Positions 19,016 to 26,712 of a stretch of DNA of 64,000 nt are shown piece by piece. A program made the position numbers and the translations under genes. The stretch is from the NCBI GenBank assembly GCA_964501785.1, contig CAZCUD010000002.1, forward strand, positions 62,001 through 126,000. The letters run 5' to 3'. Position 1 is the first letter of the stretch. Each line of letters begins with the position of its first letter. The stretch is from DATBSK01 sp964501785 (GTDB lineage Bacteria > Actinomycetota > Acidimicrobiia > IMCC26256 > PALSA-555). The notes beneath the pieces are model-generated. The model was not told the DNA's origin, made no database searches, and saw only the letters and a list, made by a program, of their open reading frames with translations.

Positions 19016-20055
19016 GCACGCGCTACGGCACCACTCGAGAGGCGCTCGACGCGCTCTTGGCCACCTGGGGCGAGCCCTCGTACCGTGCCGAGCAGGCGTG
19101 GCACGCGCTCTACCGCGAGGTCACCCCCCTCGAAGCGGCCAGTGCCCTGCCCCGCGCGCTGCGGGACCGGCTCGCGGGTGCACTCCCGCTCGCGCTGACC
19201 GACGTGACCGAGGCGACCGCGGGTGACGGCCTCACGACGAAGTGGCTGTGGGCCGCCGGCGCCGACCGAGCCCAGATCGAGACGGTGCTGATGCGCAGCG
19301 ACCGGCGGGCCTCGGTGTGCGTGTCGTCGCAAGCCGGATGCGCGATGGGCTGCACCTTCTGCGCGACCGGACAGGCCGGCTTCCAGCGCCACCTCGACGC
19401 AGGCGAGATCGTGGAGCAGGTCGTCCGAGCCCACCACGCGTCGCCGCAGCGCGTGACGAACGTCGTCTACATGGGGATGGGCGAGCCGCTCGCGAACTAC
19501 GAGCAGGTCTGGACGTCGGTGGAGCGGATCCACGGTGACCTCGGCATCTCGGCGCGCCGCATCACGATCAGCACCGTCGGAGTGGTCCCGGGGATGCTCC
19601 GTCTCGCCGACGAGACGCTCCCGGTGTCGCTCCACGCGCCCGACGACGAGCTCCGCAACGAGCTGGTGCCCCTCAACCACCGCTATCCGCTCGAGGAGGT
19701 GCTCGACGCCGCGACCGCGGTCGCGGGTGCCCACGGACGCCGCGTCACGTTCGAGTACGCCGGCATCGCCGGCGTCAACGACTCGCGGCGACAGGCCGCG
19801 GCGCTCGGCGAGCGGCTCGCGCGCTGGCCCGGCGTGGGAGGTCCACACGTGAACCTCATCCCGCTCAACCCGACGGGCGGCTACACGGGACGCACACCCG
19901 CGCACGCCCGACTGCGCGCGTTCGCGGACGTGCTGCGCGGGCTCGGAGTGTCGACGACGATCCGCCGCAACCGAGGCGTCGACATCGATGCCGCCTGCGG
20001 CCAGCTCCGCGCCCGCACGCTCGGCGCCGAGCCCGCGAGCACCGGCCCGTCCTGA
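19012..20055 (+). CDS. rlmN: Dual-specificity 23S rRNA/tRNA methyltransferase RlmN
   Basis: Radical-SAM enzyme making 2-methyladenosine at 23S rRNA A2503 and tRNA A37, 347 residues. The cluster motif C-x3-C-x2-C is in GCAMGCTFCATG, the SAM-binding region in VVYMGMGEPLANY, and the C-terminal methyl-carrying Cys in VDIDAACGQL. KWLWAAGADRAQIETVLM is the expected N-terminal context. GTG 19012 overlaps the mshD stop (GTGA), so translation is coupled. Length is normal. Confidence 0.95.
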   Translation: MSTRYGTTREALDALLATWGEPSYRAEQAWHALYREVTPLEAASALPRALRDRLAGALPLALTDVTEATAGDGLTTKWLWAAGADRAQIETVLMRSDRRASVCVSSQAGCAMGCTFCATGQAGFQRHLDAGEIVEQVVRAHHASPQRVTNVVYMGMGEPLANYEQVWTSVERIHGDLGISARRITISTVGVVPGMLRLADETLPVSLHAPDDELRNELVPLNHRYPLEEVLDAATAVAGAHGRRVTFEYAGIAGVNDSRRQAAALGERLARWPGVGGPHVNLIPLNPTGGYTGRTPAHARLRAFADVLRGLGVSTTIRRNRGVDIDAACGQLRARTLGAEPASTGPS

Positions 20056-20092
20056 TCCCGGAGACCTCCCGCAGGTCGGCCACAATGTCGTG

Positions 20093-20455
20093 GTGAACGG
20101 CGAACGGCGGTTCCTCAACCAGTACCAGCCGCAGACGCTCGTCATCGCGACGATGCTCTGCTACCTCGACGCCGCCTTCGGTCTCCTCGGCGCGCTCGGC
20201 GGCGGCGCGTCGCTCCTCGGGCTGTTCATGGTGGTGGGCCTCGGCCTCGGCGGGTACGGGATCGCCAACGAGAAGCGCTGGGGCTACGGGCTCGCCGTCG
20301 TCGCGGCCATCCTCCAGGTGCTGGTCCTCCTGGCGTTCGCAGGATCGGACGCCTTCGCCTTCCCGCTCATCCTCAACCTCATCTTCGACGTCGCCCTCGT
20401 GGCGCTCCTCCTCCACCCCCAGAGCCGCGACTACCAGCGCATCTGGTTCAAGTAG
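20093..20455 (+). CDS. Small integral membrane protein
   Basis: About 120 residues with four predicted TM helices (QTLVIATMLCYLDAAFGLLG; LLGLFMVVGLGLGGYGI; YGLAVVAAILQVLVLLAF; LILNLIFDVALVALLL) and a short cytoplasmic tail ending RDYQRIWFK. No enzymatic motif is visible. The start is uncertain: GTG 20093 or the adjacent GTG 20090, with no clear Shine-Dalgarno. It follows rlmN by 37 bases and may be co-transcribed. Function unknown. Confidence 0.65.
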   Translation: MNGERRFLNQYQPQTLVIATMLCYLDAAFGLLGALGGGASLLGLFMVVGLGLGGYGIANEKRWGYGLAVVAAILQVLVLLAFAGSDAFAFPLILNLIFDVALVALLLHPQSRDYQRIWFK

Positions 20456-20509
20456 GCGCTGCTGCGGTCGATACAGGTCTGGAACCCCCGGCGGACCTGG
20501 ACGGTGGAC

Positions 20510-21385
20510 ATGCGGGGATCACTGGTACGAGGCGTGGCCTCGGTCGGCGCGACGCTGACGCTGGCGGCGGCATGGATGGGCGCCACGGCGGTGTCGGCGC
20601 CGGCCGGCACCGACGTCCCGACCGGATCGGTGCAGCCCGACGGCGTCCACGAGTTCTTCGCCATCGAAGCCGAGAGCGGCGCGCTCGAGGAGCGCGACGG
20701 CGAGCGCGTGCTCACGCTGCGCGACGTCGACCGCGACGCGGCCCTGTTCAGCGAACGCCCGGAGCCGCTGTCCGGCGCGGTTCCCGTGCGCCGGCTGGTG
20801 AACCGTTGGGACGAAGAGGGCCTCACCGACGATCCGCCGATCGCGGTCGTGACGGTGCTCGACGGCGCCGGCGCCGGAGCGACGACCGCCTTCGAGCTGT
20901 CCGATCCGACCTATTCGGACGGGGACGCGAGCTTCGTCGTCGAGGAGGTCGACTCGCTCGACGGCGAGCCCCTCGCACCCGACGTCGCGGCGATCGCGGA
21001 CGAGAGCACTGAGCCGGTGCCCGACGAGTTCGGCTCGGCCACGCTGCTCGTCGACCCCGAGAACGACATCATGCAGTACTGCTTCGCGCGCGTGATCAAC
21101 CGATCGGGCACCGGGATCGCGGGCAAGGGAACCCAGCTCATCTTCCCGACGTCGGCGGGCATCAAGCAGCTCTCGCACGACGAGGAGAAGACCGTGTCGT
21201 CGAGCGGCACGTTCGCGTGCAACATCAACTACGTGTTCCGGGCCGGCGCAGGCAGCGGCTGGGGGTTCGCGATGGCCGCCGCGACCGGCGAGGACAACGT
21301 CTCCACCTGCGATCGCCACTGCAAGCGGACCGTCACCCATGACACCTCGACCTACCGGGTGACGTTCGAGCTCCTCAAGCCCTGA
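20510..21385 (+). CDS. Secreted protein, unknown function
   Basis: 291 residues with a signal peptide (positively charged start, hydrophobic core GVASVGATLTLAAAWMGATAVSA, probable cleavage after VSA). The mature part is acidic and has four Cys in the last third (YCFARVI, FACNINYVF, STCDRHC), suggesting disulfides in an extracytoplasmic domain. ATG 20510 is used; an in-frame GTG lies two codons upstream. No catalytic motif is recognised. It is convergent with the oxidoreductase, 12 bases apart. Confidence 0.72.
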   Translation: MRGSLVRGVASVGATLTLAAAWMGATAVSAPAGTDVPTGSVQPDGVHEFFAIEAESGALEERDGERVLTLRDVDRDAALFSERPEPLSGAVPVRRLVNRWDEEGLTDDPPIAVVTVLDGAGAGATTAFELSDPTYSDGDASFVVEEVDSLDGEPLAPDVAAIADESTEPVPDEFGSATLLVDPENDIMQYCFARVINRSGTGIAGKGTQLIFPTSAGIKQLSHDEEKTVSSSGTFACNINYVFRAGAGSGWGFAMAAATGEDNVSTCDRHCKRTVTHDTSTYRVTFELLKP

Positions 21386-21397
21386 CCGAGCGCGCGG

Positions 21398-22381
21398 TCA
21401 CCGGAACTCGGGCATCACGCGGTCGGCGAGCAGTCGCAGCGTCGTGTCGTCGGGGTAGTCGGAGCACCACGGCACGAAGTAGGTGCACCCGAGGTCGACG
21501 TAGGTGCGCACCTTCTCGCACACCTGCTCGGGCGTGCCGACGAGGTTGCCCGTGCGCCACGACTCGTACGGCTCCCCCCACTTCGACCCGGCCCTCCCCG
21601 CATCGACCAGGCGGCGGATCTCGTCCTCGGAGTCGCGGATCATCACCTCGGGGCTCCACGTGAGCTCGATCTCACCCGCGTCGCGCCCGACGTCGTCGCA
21701 GTGGCCGAAGAGCACGTCGCGCTTGTGCGCCCACTCGTCTGGCTTCCCGCCGAAGTTCGCCTTGTCGGCGAGGCGTGCCACGACGCGCAGGGTGAGCTGC
21801 TCTCCCCCGCCGCCGATCCACACGGGTGGATGCGGCTGCTGGATCGGCTTCGGGTCGCACTGGGCGCCCGCGACCTCGAAGTACCGACCCCGGTAGGTCG
21901 CGTCGGGCTCGCGCCACATCTCGAGCACCACCTCGACGGCCTCGCGCAGCATGCCGATGCGCACCTTCGCCTCGGGGAACTCGTAGCCGTAGGCGTCGTA
22001 CTCGCCCTGGTACCAGCCGGCGCCGACACCCCACTCGAGTCGCCCACCCGAGATCACGTCGAGGTTCGCGGTGATCTTCGCGGTCAGCGCCGGAGGCCGG
22101 TACGACGTGCAGCTCACCATCTGGCCCAGCCGGATCGTGGTCGTCGCCTCCGCGAGCGCGGCCATCGTCGTCCAGCACTCGAACACCGCCTCGTGCGCGG
22201 GGGCCGGCACGTTGTGGAAGTGGTCGTAGACCCACACGGAGTCGTAGCCGAGACCCTCGGCCAGCAGCGCGGTGTCCCGGCACGCGGTCCACTTGTCCTG
22301 GGGATCCGGGATGTCGATCAGCTCCGTCTTCCACCCTTGCGGCGCGAACGCGCCGAAGCGGATCGGTCGTGCGTCGGGCAT
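21398..22381 (-). CDS. LLM-class F420-dependent oxidoreductase
   Basis: 327-residue luciferase-like TIM-barrel flavin/deazaflavin oxidoreductase. Family features include RFGAFAPQGW, GLGYDSVWVYDHFHNVP, IRLGQMVSCTSYRPPALTAK, DVISGGRLEWGVGAGWYQGEY and PVWIGGGGEQLTLRVVA. The actinobacterial context and the absence of FMN-specific features favour coenzyme F420, but this is inference. The end VGTPEQVCEKVRTYVDLGCTYF is the typical C-terminal helix region. Substrate unknown. It is divergent from the secreted repeat protein at 22491. Confidence 0.85.
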   Translation of the reverse strand: MPDARPIRFGAFAPQGWKTELIDIPDPQDKWTACRDTALLAEGLGYDSVWVYDHFHNVPAPAHEAVFECWTTMAALAEATTTIRLGQMVSCTSYRPPALTAKITANLDVISGGRLEWGVGAGWYQGEYDAYGYEFPEAKVRIGMLREAVEVVLEMWREPDATYRGRYFEVAGAQCDPKPIQQPHPPVWIGGGGEQLTLRVVARLADKANFGGKPDEWAHKRDVLFGHCDDVGRDAGEIELTWSPEVMIRDSEDEIRRLVDAGRAGSKWGEPYESWRTGNLVGTPEQVCEKVRTYVDLGCTYFVPWCSDYPDDTTLRLLADRVMPEFR

Positions 22382-22490
22382 CGGGGACCTCCGTTCGTCT
22401 CGGATCCACGCTAGGTCGCGGCGATACAGTCGGCGGCTTCCGACCTCGGCGGGGGCCGACGTGCACGCGGCGACGAGACGGGAGGATGAC

Positions 22491-23615
22491 GTGCAGGCTC
22501 ACGGACGAGGATGGTCGGTGCTGGTCGCGACCGTGATCGCGATCTCTGCTTCGCTCGCGACCCCGGTCGCGGGCGCGACGACTGCGCACCAGGACGTCCA
22601 GCGGGGCGCGACCGGCTCCGATCGAGACGCCGCGGTGCGCCAGCTCTTGCGCCACATCCCCTTCGACCATCGGTTCCGCTGCAACGACCGCGACCCGGCC
22701 GACGCGTCGTTCTACGACTCGGCGACGTTGGCAGAGGCGGCGTCGACGAGCGCGGCGGTGACCTGCGGGCCCACCGACGAGGTCGACTTCCTCGGCTACT
22801 GGCAGTTCACCGACCGTGCGGCCATGGAACGGGCGCACGGCGCGCTCGTGCTGACCGGCGGGAACACCGAGGACTCGGACGACTGTCCGGTCGACAGCAC
22901 GTGGGGCTTCGGTGACGGCACCGACGGCAAGCTGACCTGCTTCTACGGCACCCAGCGCGGCGACGTCACGATCCCGCCGACGGTGAGCCGGGTCTGGACC
23001 GACCACCGGAACCTGATCCTCGGCCAGGTGAGCCTGCCCGAGGGCAACGACGACGCCTTCGAGCTGCGCGAGTGGTGGCGCGAGCACGCCGGCCCGTTGC
23101 AGGAGCCCGATGACGACGTCTTCTCGGAGGGCGTCGACGCGAGAGCGTCGCGGCGGCTGCTCCGGAGCATCCCGAAGCGCACCCGGGCGGCCTGTGAGGT
23201 CGCCGACCCGTTCGCCGAGGAGGGCAACCGCAGCGATCGCTTCTACATCGAGGCCTTCGTGACCTGCCCGCAGCCCGGGGGCGCGGTCGGCGTGGTCACG
23301 TACGCGAAGGTCGATCCCGGGATCGTCGAGGACCTCCTCGAGGACGCGTGGACCGCACCGCGCGCGCAGCTCGATGCCGCCGACCACGACGCCGTCTGCC
23401 CGGCGACCGGTCCGTGGACCGAGCAGGTCGGATCGAAGGAGCGCGAGGTGGGCAGCTACTCCTGCTTCTACGCGGGCTCCGCGCAGGGCGACTACGCACT
23501 GTGGGCATGGACCGACACCGACGCCGGGATCCTCGCCGTCGCGGCCGGCGTCAACGACGATGCCGAGGCGCTGCGGAAGTGGTGGCGCTCGTCCGCCAGC
23601 GGTCCGTTGCAGTGA
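22491..23615 (+). CDS. Secreted protein with two four-cysteine repeats
   Basis: 374 residues. A GGAGG six bases upstream fixes GTG 22491. The N-terminus is a signal peptide (VLVATVIAISASLATPVAGA). Two homologous units follow, about residues 38-200 and 215-374. Each starts LLR-x-IP, carries four Cys in the same order (unit 1 CNDRD, VTCGP, DDCPV, LTCFYG; unit 2 CEVAD, VTCPQ, AVCPAT, YSCFYAG) and ends with a Trp-Trp motif (LREWWREHAGPLQ; LRKWWRSSASGPLQ). This points to an internal duplication of an extracytoplasmic disulfide domain. No known domain is recognised. The M3-type peptidase gene follows after 19 bases. Confidence 0.75.
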   Translation: MQAHGRGWSVLVATVIAISASLATPVAGATTAHQDVQRGATGSDRDAAVRQLLRHIPFDHRFRCNDRDPADASFYDSATLAEAASTSAAVTCGPTDEVDFLGYWQFTDRAAMERAHGALVLTGGNTEDSDDCPVDSTWGFGDGTDGKLTCFYGTQRGDVTIPPTVSRVWTDHRNLILGQVSLPEGNDDAFELREWWREHAGPLQEPDDDVFSEGVDARASRRLLRSIPKRTRAACEVADPFAEEGNRSDRFYIEAFVTCPQPGGAVGVVTYAKVDPGIVEDLLEDAWTAPRAQLDAADHDAVCPATGPWTEQVGSKEREVGSYSCFYAGSAQGDYALWAWTDTDAGILAVAAGVNDDAEALRKWWRSSASGPLQ

Positions 23616-23634
23616 TCCACGAGGCGGGCGTGAC

Positions 23635-25218
23635 GTGACGGACAGCGCGCGACGGCTCGTCGACGAGATCGAGGCCCGCCTCCGACCGCTCGAGGTGGAC
23701 CTCGCGCGGGCGTGGTGGGAGGCCAGCACGTCCGCGTCTCCCGATGCCGAGCGGCGGCGGGCCGATGCCGATCTCGCCCACCGGGCCGCGCTCGCGGACG
23801 GGGACGCGTTCCGAGCGGTGCGCGAGGCCCGCGCCGACGGGTCGCCGGACCCGCTCGTGGCCCGCCAGCTCGACGTGCTGCACGACGCGTTCGTGCCCCA
23901 CCAGGTGCCCGACGACGTGCGGCACCGCCTCGTCGAGCTCGAGACCACCGTCGAGGCCACGTACAACACGTTTCGCGGCGAGCTCGACGGCGAGCGCGTC
24001 GACGACAACACGATCATCGAGATCCTGCGCACGAGCGACGACGCCGGCCTGCGCCAACGGGCCTGGGAGGCGTCGAAGCAGATCGGCAACGAGGTCGCGG
24101 ACCACGTGCGCGACCTCGCCCGGGTCCGCAACGAAGCCGCGCGCTCGCTCGGCTACCGCGATCACTTCGCGCTCGCGCTCGCGACCGGTGAGCTCGACGA
24201 GGAGCGCCTGTTCACGACCTTGGGCGAGGTCGAGCGACAGACCCGGGCACCCTTCACGGCGTGGAAGGCCGAGCTCGACGACGCCCTGGCAGCGCGGTTC
24301 GGATGCGCGATCGACGAGCTCCGGCCCTGGCACCTCGACGACCCGTTCTTCCAGGACCCACCGACGAGCGGCGCGGTCGACCTCGACGCGGTCTTCGCGA
24401 ACCACGACCTGGTGGAGCTCACGCTTCGGACCTATGACGGCCTCGGCCTCGACGTGCGGCCGGTGCTCGACCGCAGCGATCTGTTCGCCCGCGACGGCAA
24501 GAGCCAGCACGCGTTCTGCATCGACATCGACCGCGACGGCGACGTGCGCGTGCTCTGCAACCTGGAGCCGAACGAGCGGTGGATGGACACGATGCTCCAC
24601 GAGTTCGGTCACGGCGTCTACGACCGCGAGGTGCGACGCGACGTCCCCTGGCTCATCCGCGGCGCCTCGCACCCACTGACGACCGAAGGCGTCGCGATGC
24701 TGTTCGGACGCCTCGTGCGCGAACCCGAGTGGCTCACCAAGGTCGCGGAGCTGCCGGCAGGCGACGTCGACCAGCTCGAGCCCCGGCTCGCCGCTGCGCG
24801 ACGCGCCTCGCTCCTCACGTTCGCCCGTTGGGTGCTGGTGATGACGAGCTTCGAGCGTGCGCTGTACGCCGACCCGGAGCAGGACCTCGACACGCTCTGG
24901 TGGGACCTCGTCGAGGAGAACCAGCAGCTGCGCCGCCCCGACGGACGCCACGAACCGGACTGGGCCGCGAAGATCCACCTCGCGGTCGTGCCCGTCTACT
25001 ACCAGAACTACCTGTACGGAGAGCTCGTCGCGTCACAGCTCTCGGCCACGCTCCACCGCGACGCGGGCGGGCTCGTCGACCGCGCGAGCGCGGGCTCGCT
25101 GCTCGTCGACCGGTTCTTCGGGCCCGGAGGGTCGCTCCGCTGGGACCACCTCGTCGAGTCAGCGACCGGCGAGCCGCTCACCCCCACCCACCTCGCCCGC
25201 GAGCTCGCCGCACCCTGA
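23635..25218 (+). CDS. M3/M2-like zinc oligopeptidase
   Basis: 527-residue gluzincin-type metallopeptidase without a signal peptide, so probably cytoplasmic. The zinc site is HEFGHGVYD, with the third ligand Glu in the downstream TTEGVAMLFGRLV. The helical N-terminal half (LETTVEATYNTFRGELDGE, NEAARSLGYRDHFAL) and VPVYYQNYLYGEL near the end resemble the M3/M2 oligopeptidase clan. Precise family (oligoendopeptidase F or M2-like) is not settled. The start is GTG 23635. A strong hairpin follows the stop. Confidence 0.82.
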   Translation: MTDSARRLVDEIEARLRPLEVDLARAWWEASTSASPDAERRRADADLAHRAALADGDAFRAVREARADGSPDPLVARQLDVLHDAFVPHQVPDDVRHRLVELETTVEATYNTFRGELDGERVDDNTIIEILRTSDDAGLRQRAWEASKQIGNEVADHVRDLARVRNEAARSLGYRDHFALALATGELDEERLFTTLGEVERQTRAPFTAWKAELDDALAARFGCAIDELRPWHLDDPFFQDPPTSGAVDLDAVFANHDLVELTLRTYDGLGLDVRPVLDRSDLFARDGKSQHAFCIDIDRDGDVRVLCNLEPNERWMDTMLHEFGHGVYDREVRRDVPWLIRGASHPLTTEGVAMLFGRLVREPEWLTKVAELPAGDVDQLEPRLAAARRASLLTFARWVLVMTSFERALYADPEQDLDTLWWDLVEENQQLRRPDGRHEPDWAAKIHLAVVPVYYQNYLYGELVASQLSATLHRDAGGLVDRASAGSLLVDRFFGPGGSLRWDHLVESATGEPLTPTHLARELAAP

Positions 25219-25219
25219 G

Positions 25220-25256
25220 GCGTCGCTCGAGCCCGCGGAGCGGGCTCCAGCGACGC
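25220..25256 (+). terminator. Hairpin terminator after the oligopeptidase gene
   Basis: 17-bp arms (25220-25236 and 25240-25256) with one mismatch and a 3-nt loop start one base after the stop codon. GC-rich and without a U-tract. It separates the peptidase gene from the secernin-like gene that starts 14 bases later, so the latter may depend on read-through or a promoter within the peptidase gene. Confidence 0.65.
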
Positions 25257-25270
25257 ACCAAGATGGGGGC

Positions 25271-26464
25271 GTGTGCGACAGCCTCTGCGTGATCGGCGCC
25301 GGGCGGACCCTGTTCGCGAAGAGCTCCGACCGCCCCCGTGACGAGGTCCAGGTCGTCGAGGCGCACCCGTCGCGCCCGTCCGGCGGCACGATCCGCGCGA
25401 CCCACGTCGAGATCCCCGACGAGGGTGCCTGCGCCCTGATCGGCTCCCGCCCCGCGTGGATGTGGGGCTTCGAGCACGGTGTCAACGAGCATCGGGTCGC
25501 GATCGGCAACGAGCGCATCTTCACGATCGACGACCCACGCGCCGTGCCGCCCGCCCTGATCGGGATGGACCTCGTGCGACTCGGACTCGAGCGAGCCAGC
25601 ACCGCCGAACGCGCCGTCGAGGTCATGACCACGCTGCTCGAGCGTCACGGCCAGGGCGGTCGTTGCGCGGAGCACGAGGACGATCCCTACTGGTCTTCGT
25701 TCCTCGTCGCCGACCCGACCGAAGCCTGGGTTCTGGAGACGAGCGCACGGACCTGGGCCGCGCGTCGTGTCGACGACGGCGCCGCGATCTCCAATCGCGT
25801 GAGCCTCGGCACCGACCTGACGCGCACGTCGAACGACGTGCCGGACGGCGCCGACTTCGATCGTTGGCGCGATCCCGCGATCCCGACCGTCCCGGCGGAC
25901 GACCGACTCGCCGCGACGCGCGCGTGCATCGCGACGCGCGCGGGTGCGCTGCGACCGCGCGACCTGGCCGCGACGATGCGCGACCACGGCGGTGGCCCCT
26001 GGGGCGCACCGGGCGGCGACCTCGACGAGCTCTCGCCGCTCCCGACCGGCGTCGACGCCGACCTCCACGGCTTCACGGTCTGCTTCCACGTCGACGTGCC
26101 GGGCCTGGTCGTCGAGACGACGACCAGCTCGATGATCGCCGAGCTGCCGACCGATCCGGGGGCCCCGGTCCGGGCCTGGTTCGCGCTCGGCACGCCCTGC
26201 ACGAGCGTCTACCTGCCGGCGTTCCCCCCGGCGGTCGCACCGGCGCTCGCCGACCCCGGCACCTGGCGACGGTTCGCAGCGCTGCGCGACCGGGTCGAGG
26301 CCGACGCCGCCGAGCTGGCCGAGGTGCGGTCGGTGCTCGGCCCGCTCGAAGCCGACCTCTGGGAGCGGGCCGACGCCGACGCGCCCGACGTGGCCGCGCA
26401 CGCGCTCTCCGTGACCGAGGGCTGGGCTGCGGTCGATGCCGCCCTGACCCGCCTCGGCGTCTGA
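25271..26464 (+). CDS. Secernin/C69-like N-terminal-nucleophile hydrolase
   Basis: 397 residues resembling secernins and C69 dipeptidases (Ntn-hydrolase fold). The start GTG-TGC places Cys at position 2 (V/M-CDSLCVIG), so removal of the initiator Met would expose the Cys nucleophile, as in the family. Also typical are LFAKSSDRPRDE, GSRPAWMWGFEHGVNEHRVAIGNE and the C-terminal GTPCTSVYLP. There is no signal peptide. The start is fixed by the need for Cys2; the upstream in-frame reading is a shadow of the peptidase gene. The physiological peptide or amide substrate is unknown. Confidence 0.85.
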   Translation: MCDSLCVIGAGRTLFAKSSDRPRDEVQVVEAHPSRPSGGTIRATHVEIPDEGACALIGSRPAWMWGFEHGVNEHRVAIGNERIFTIDDPRAVPPALIGMDLVRLGLERASTAERAVEVMTTLLERHGQGGRCAEHEDDPYWSSFLVADPTEAWVLETSARTWAARRVDDGAAISNRVSLGTDLTRTSNDVPDGADFDRWRDPAIPTVPADDRLAATRACIATRAGALRPRDLAATMRDHGGGPWGAPGGDLDELSPLPTGVDADLHGFTVCFHVDVPGLVVETTTSSMIAELPTDPGAPVRAWFALGTPCTSVYLPAFPPAVAPALADPGTWRRFAALRDRVEADAAELAEVRSVLGPLEADLWERADADAPDVAAHALSVTEGWAAVDAALTRLGV

Positions 26465-26569
26465 GGCCTCGTGGCGCCGAACCGCCCGGGCGGGGCTCCT
26501 TGAACCATGGGTGAACCTGACGCGATTGCATGGCGCGCGCCACCGAGTCGCGCGTAGAGTGCCTCCGTC

Positions 26570-26647
26570 GGCCACTGCCAGTGGTCGGCGCTGCAGGGCT
26601 GGGAACGCGAAGAACCGATGCCGTCAGGCGGTCACCTCTGGCGTCGG
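26570..26647 (+). other. Possible structured leader of the LPFTG-protein gene
   Basis: In the 248-bp gene-free gap 26465-26712, two potential RNA hairpins occur: 26570-26586 (7-bp stem, 3-nt loop) and 26615-26622 with 26640-26647 (8-bp stem with one G-U). A TAGAGT hexamer at 26555-26560 could be a -10 element; no convincing -35 is seen. I could not match the region to a riboswitch class. Confidence 0.3.
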
Positions 26648-26712
26648 GGAGCGAATGGTGAGACCGGTCTGCCCCTGCCACATGTACGTCCGTGCGCAGT
26701 CAAGGGGTGACC

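Noticed and set aside
26465..26712. Possible cobalamin, c-di-GMP or c-di-AMP riboswitch
   Set aside because: Isolated similarity (GCCACTG, GGGAACGC) but the conserved cores of these classes are not present in the right order.
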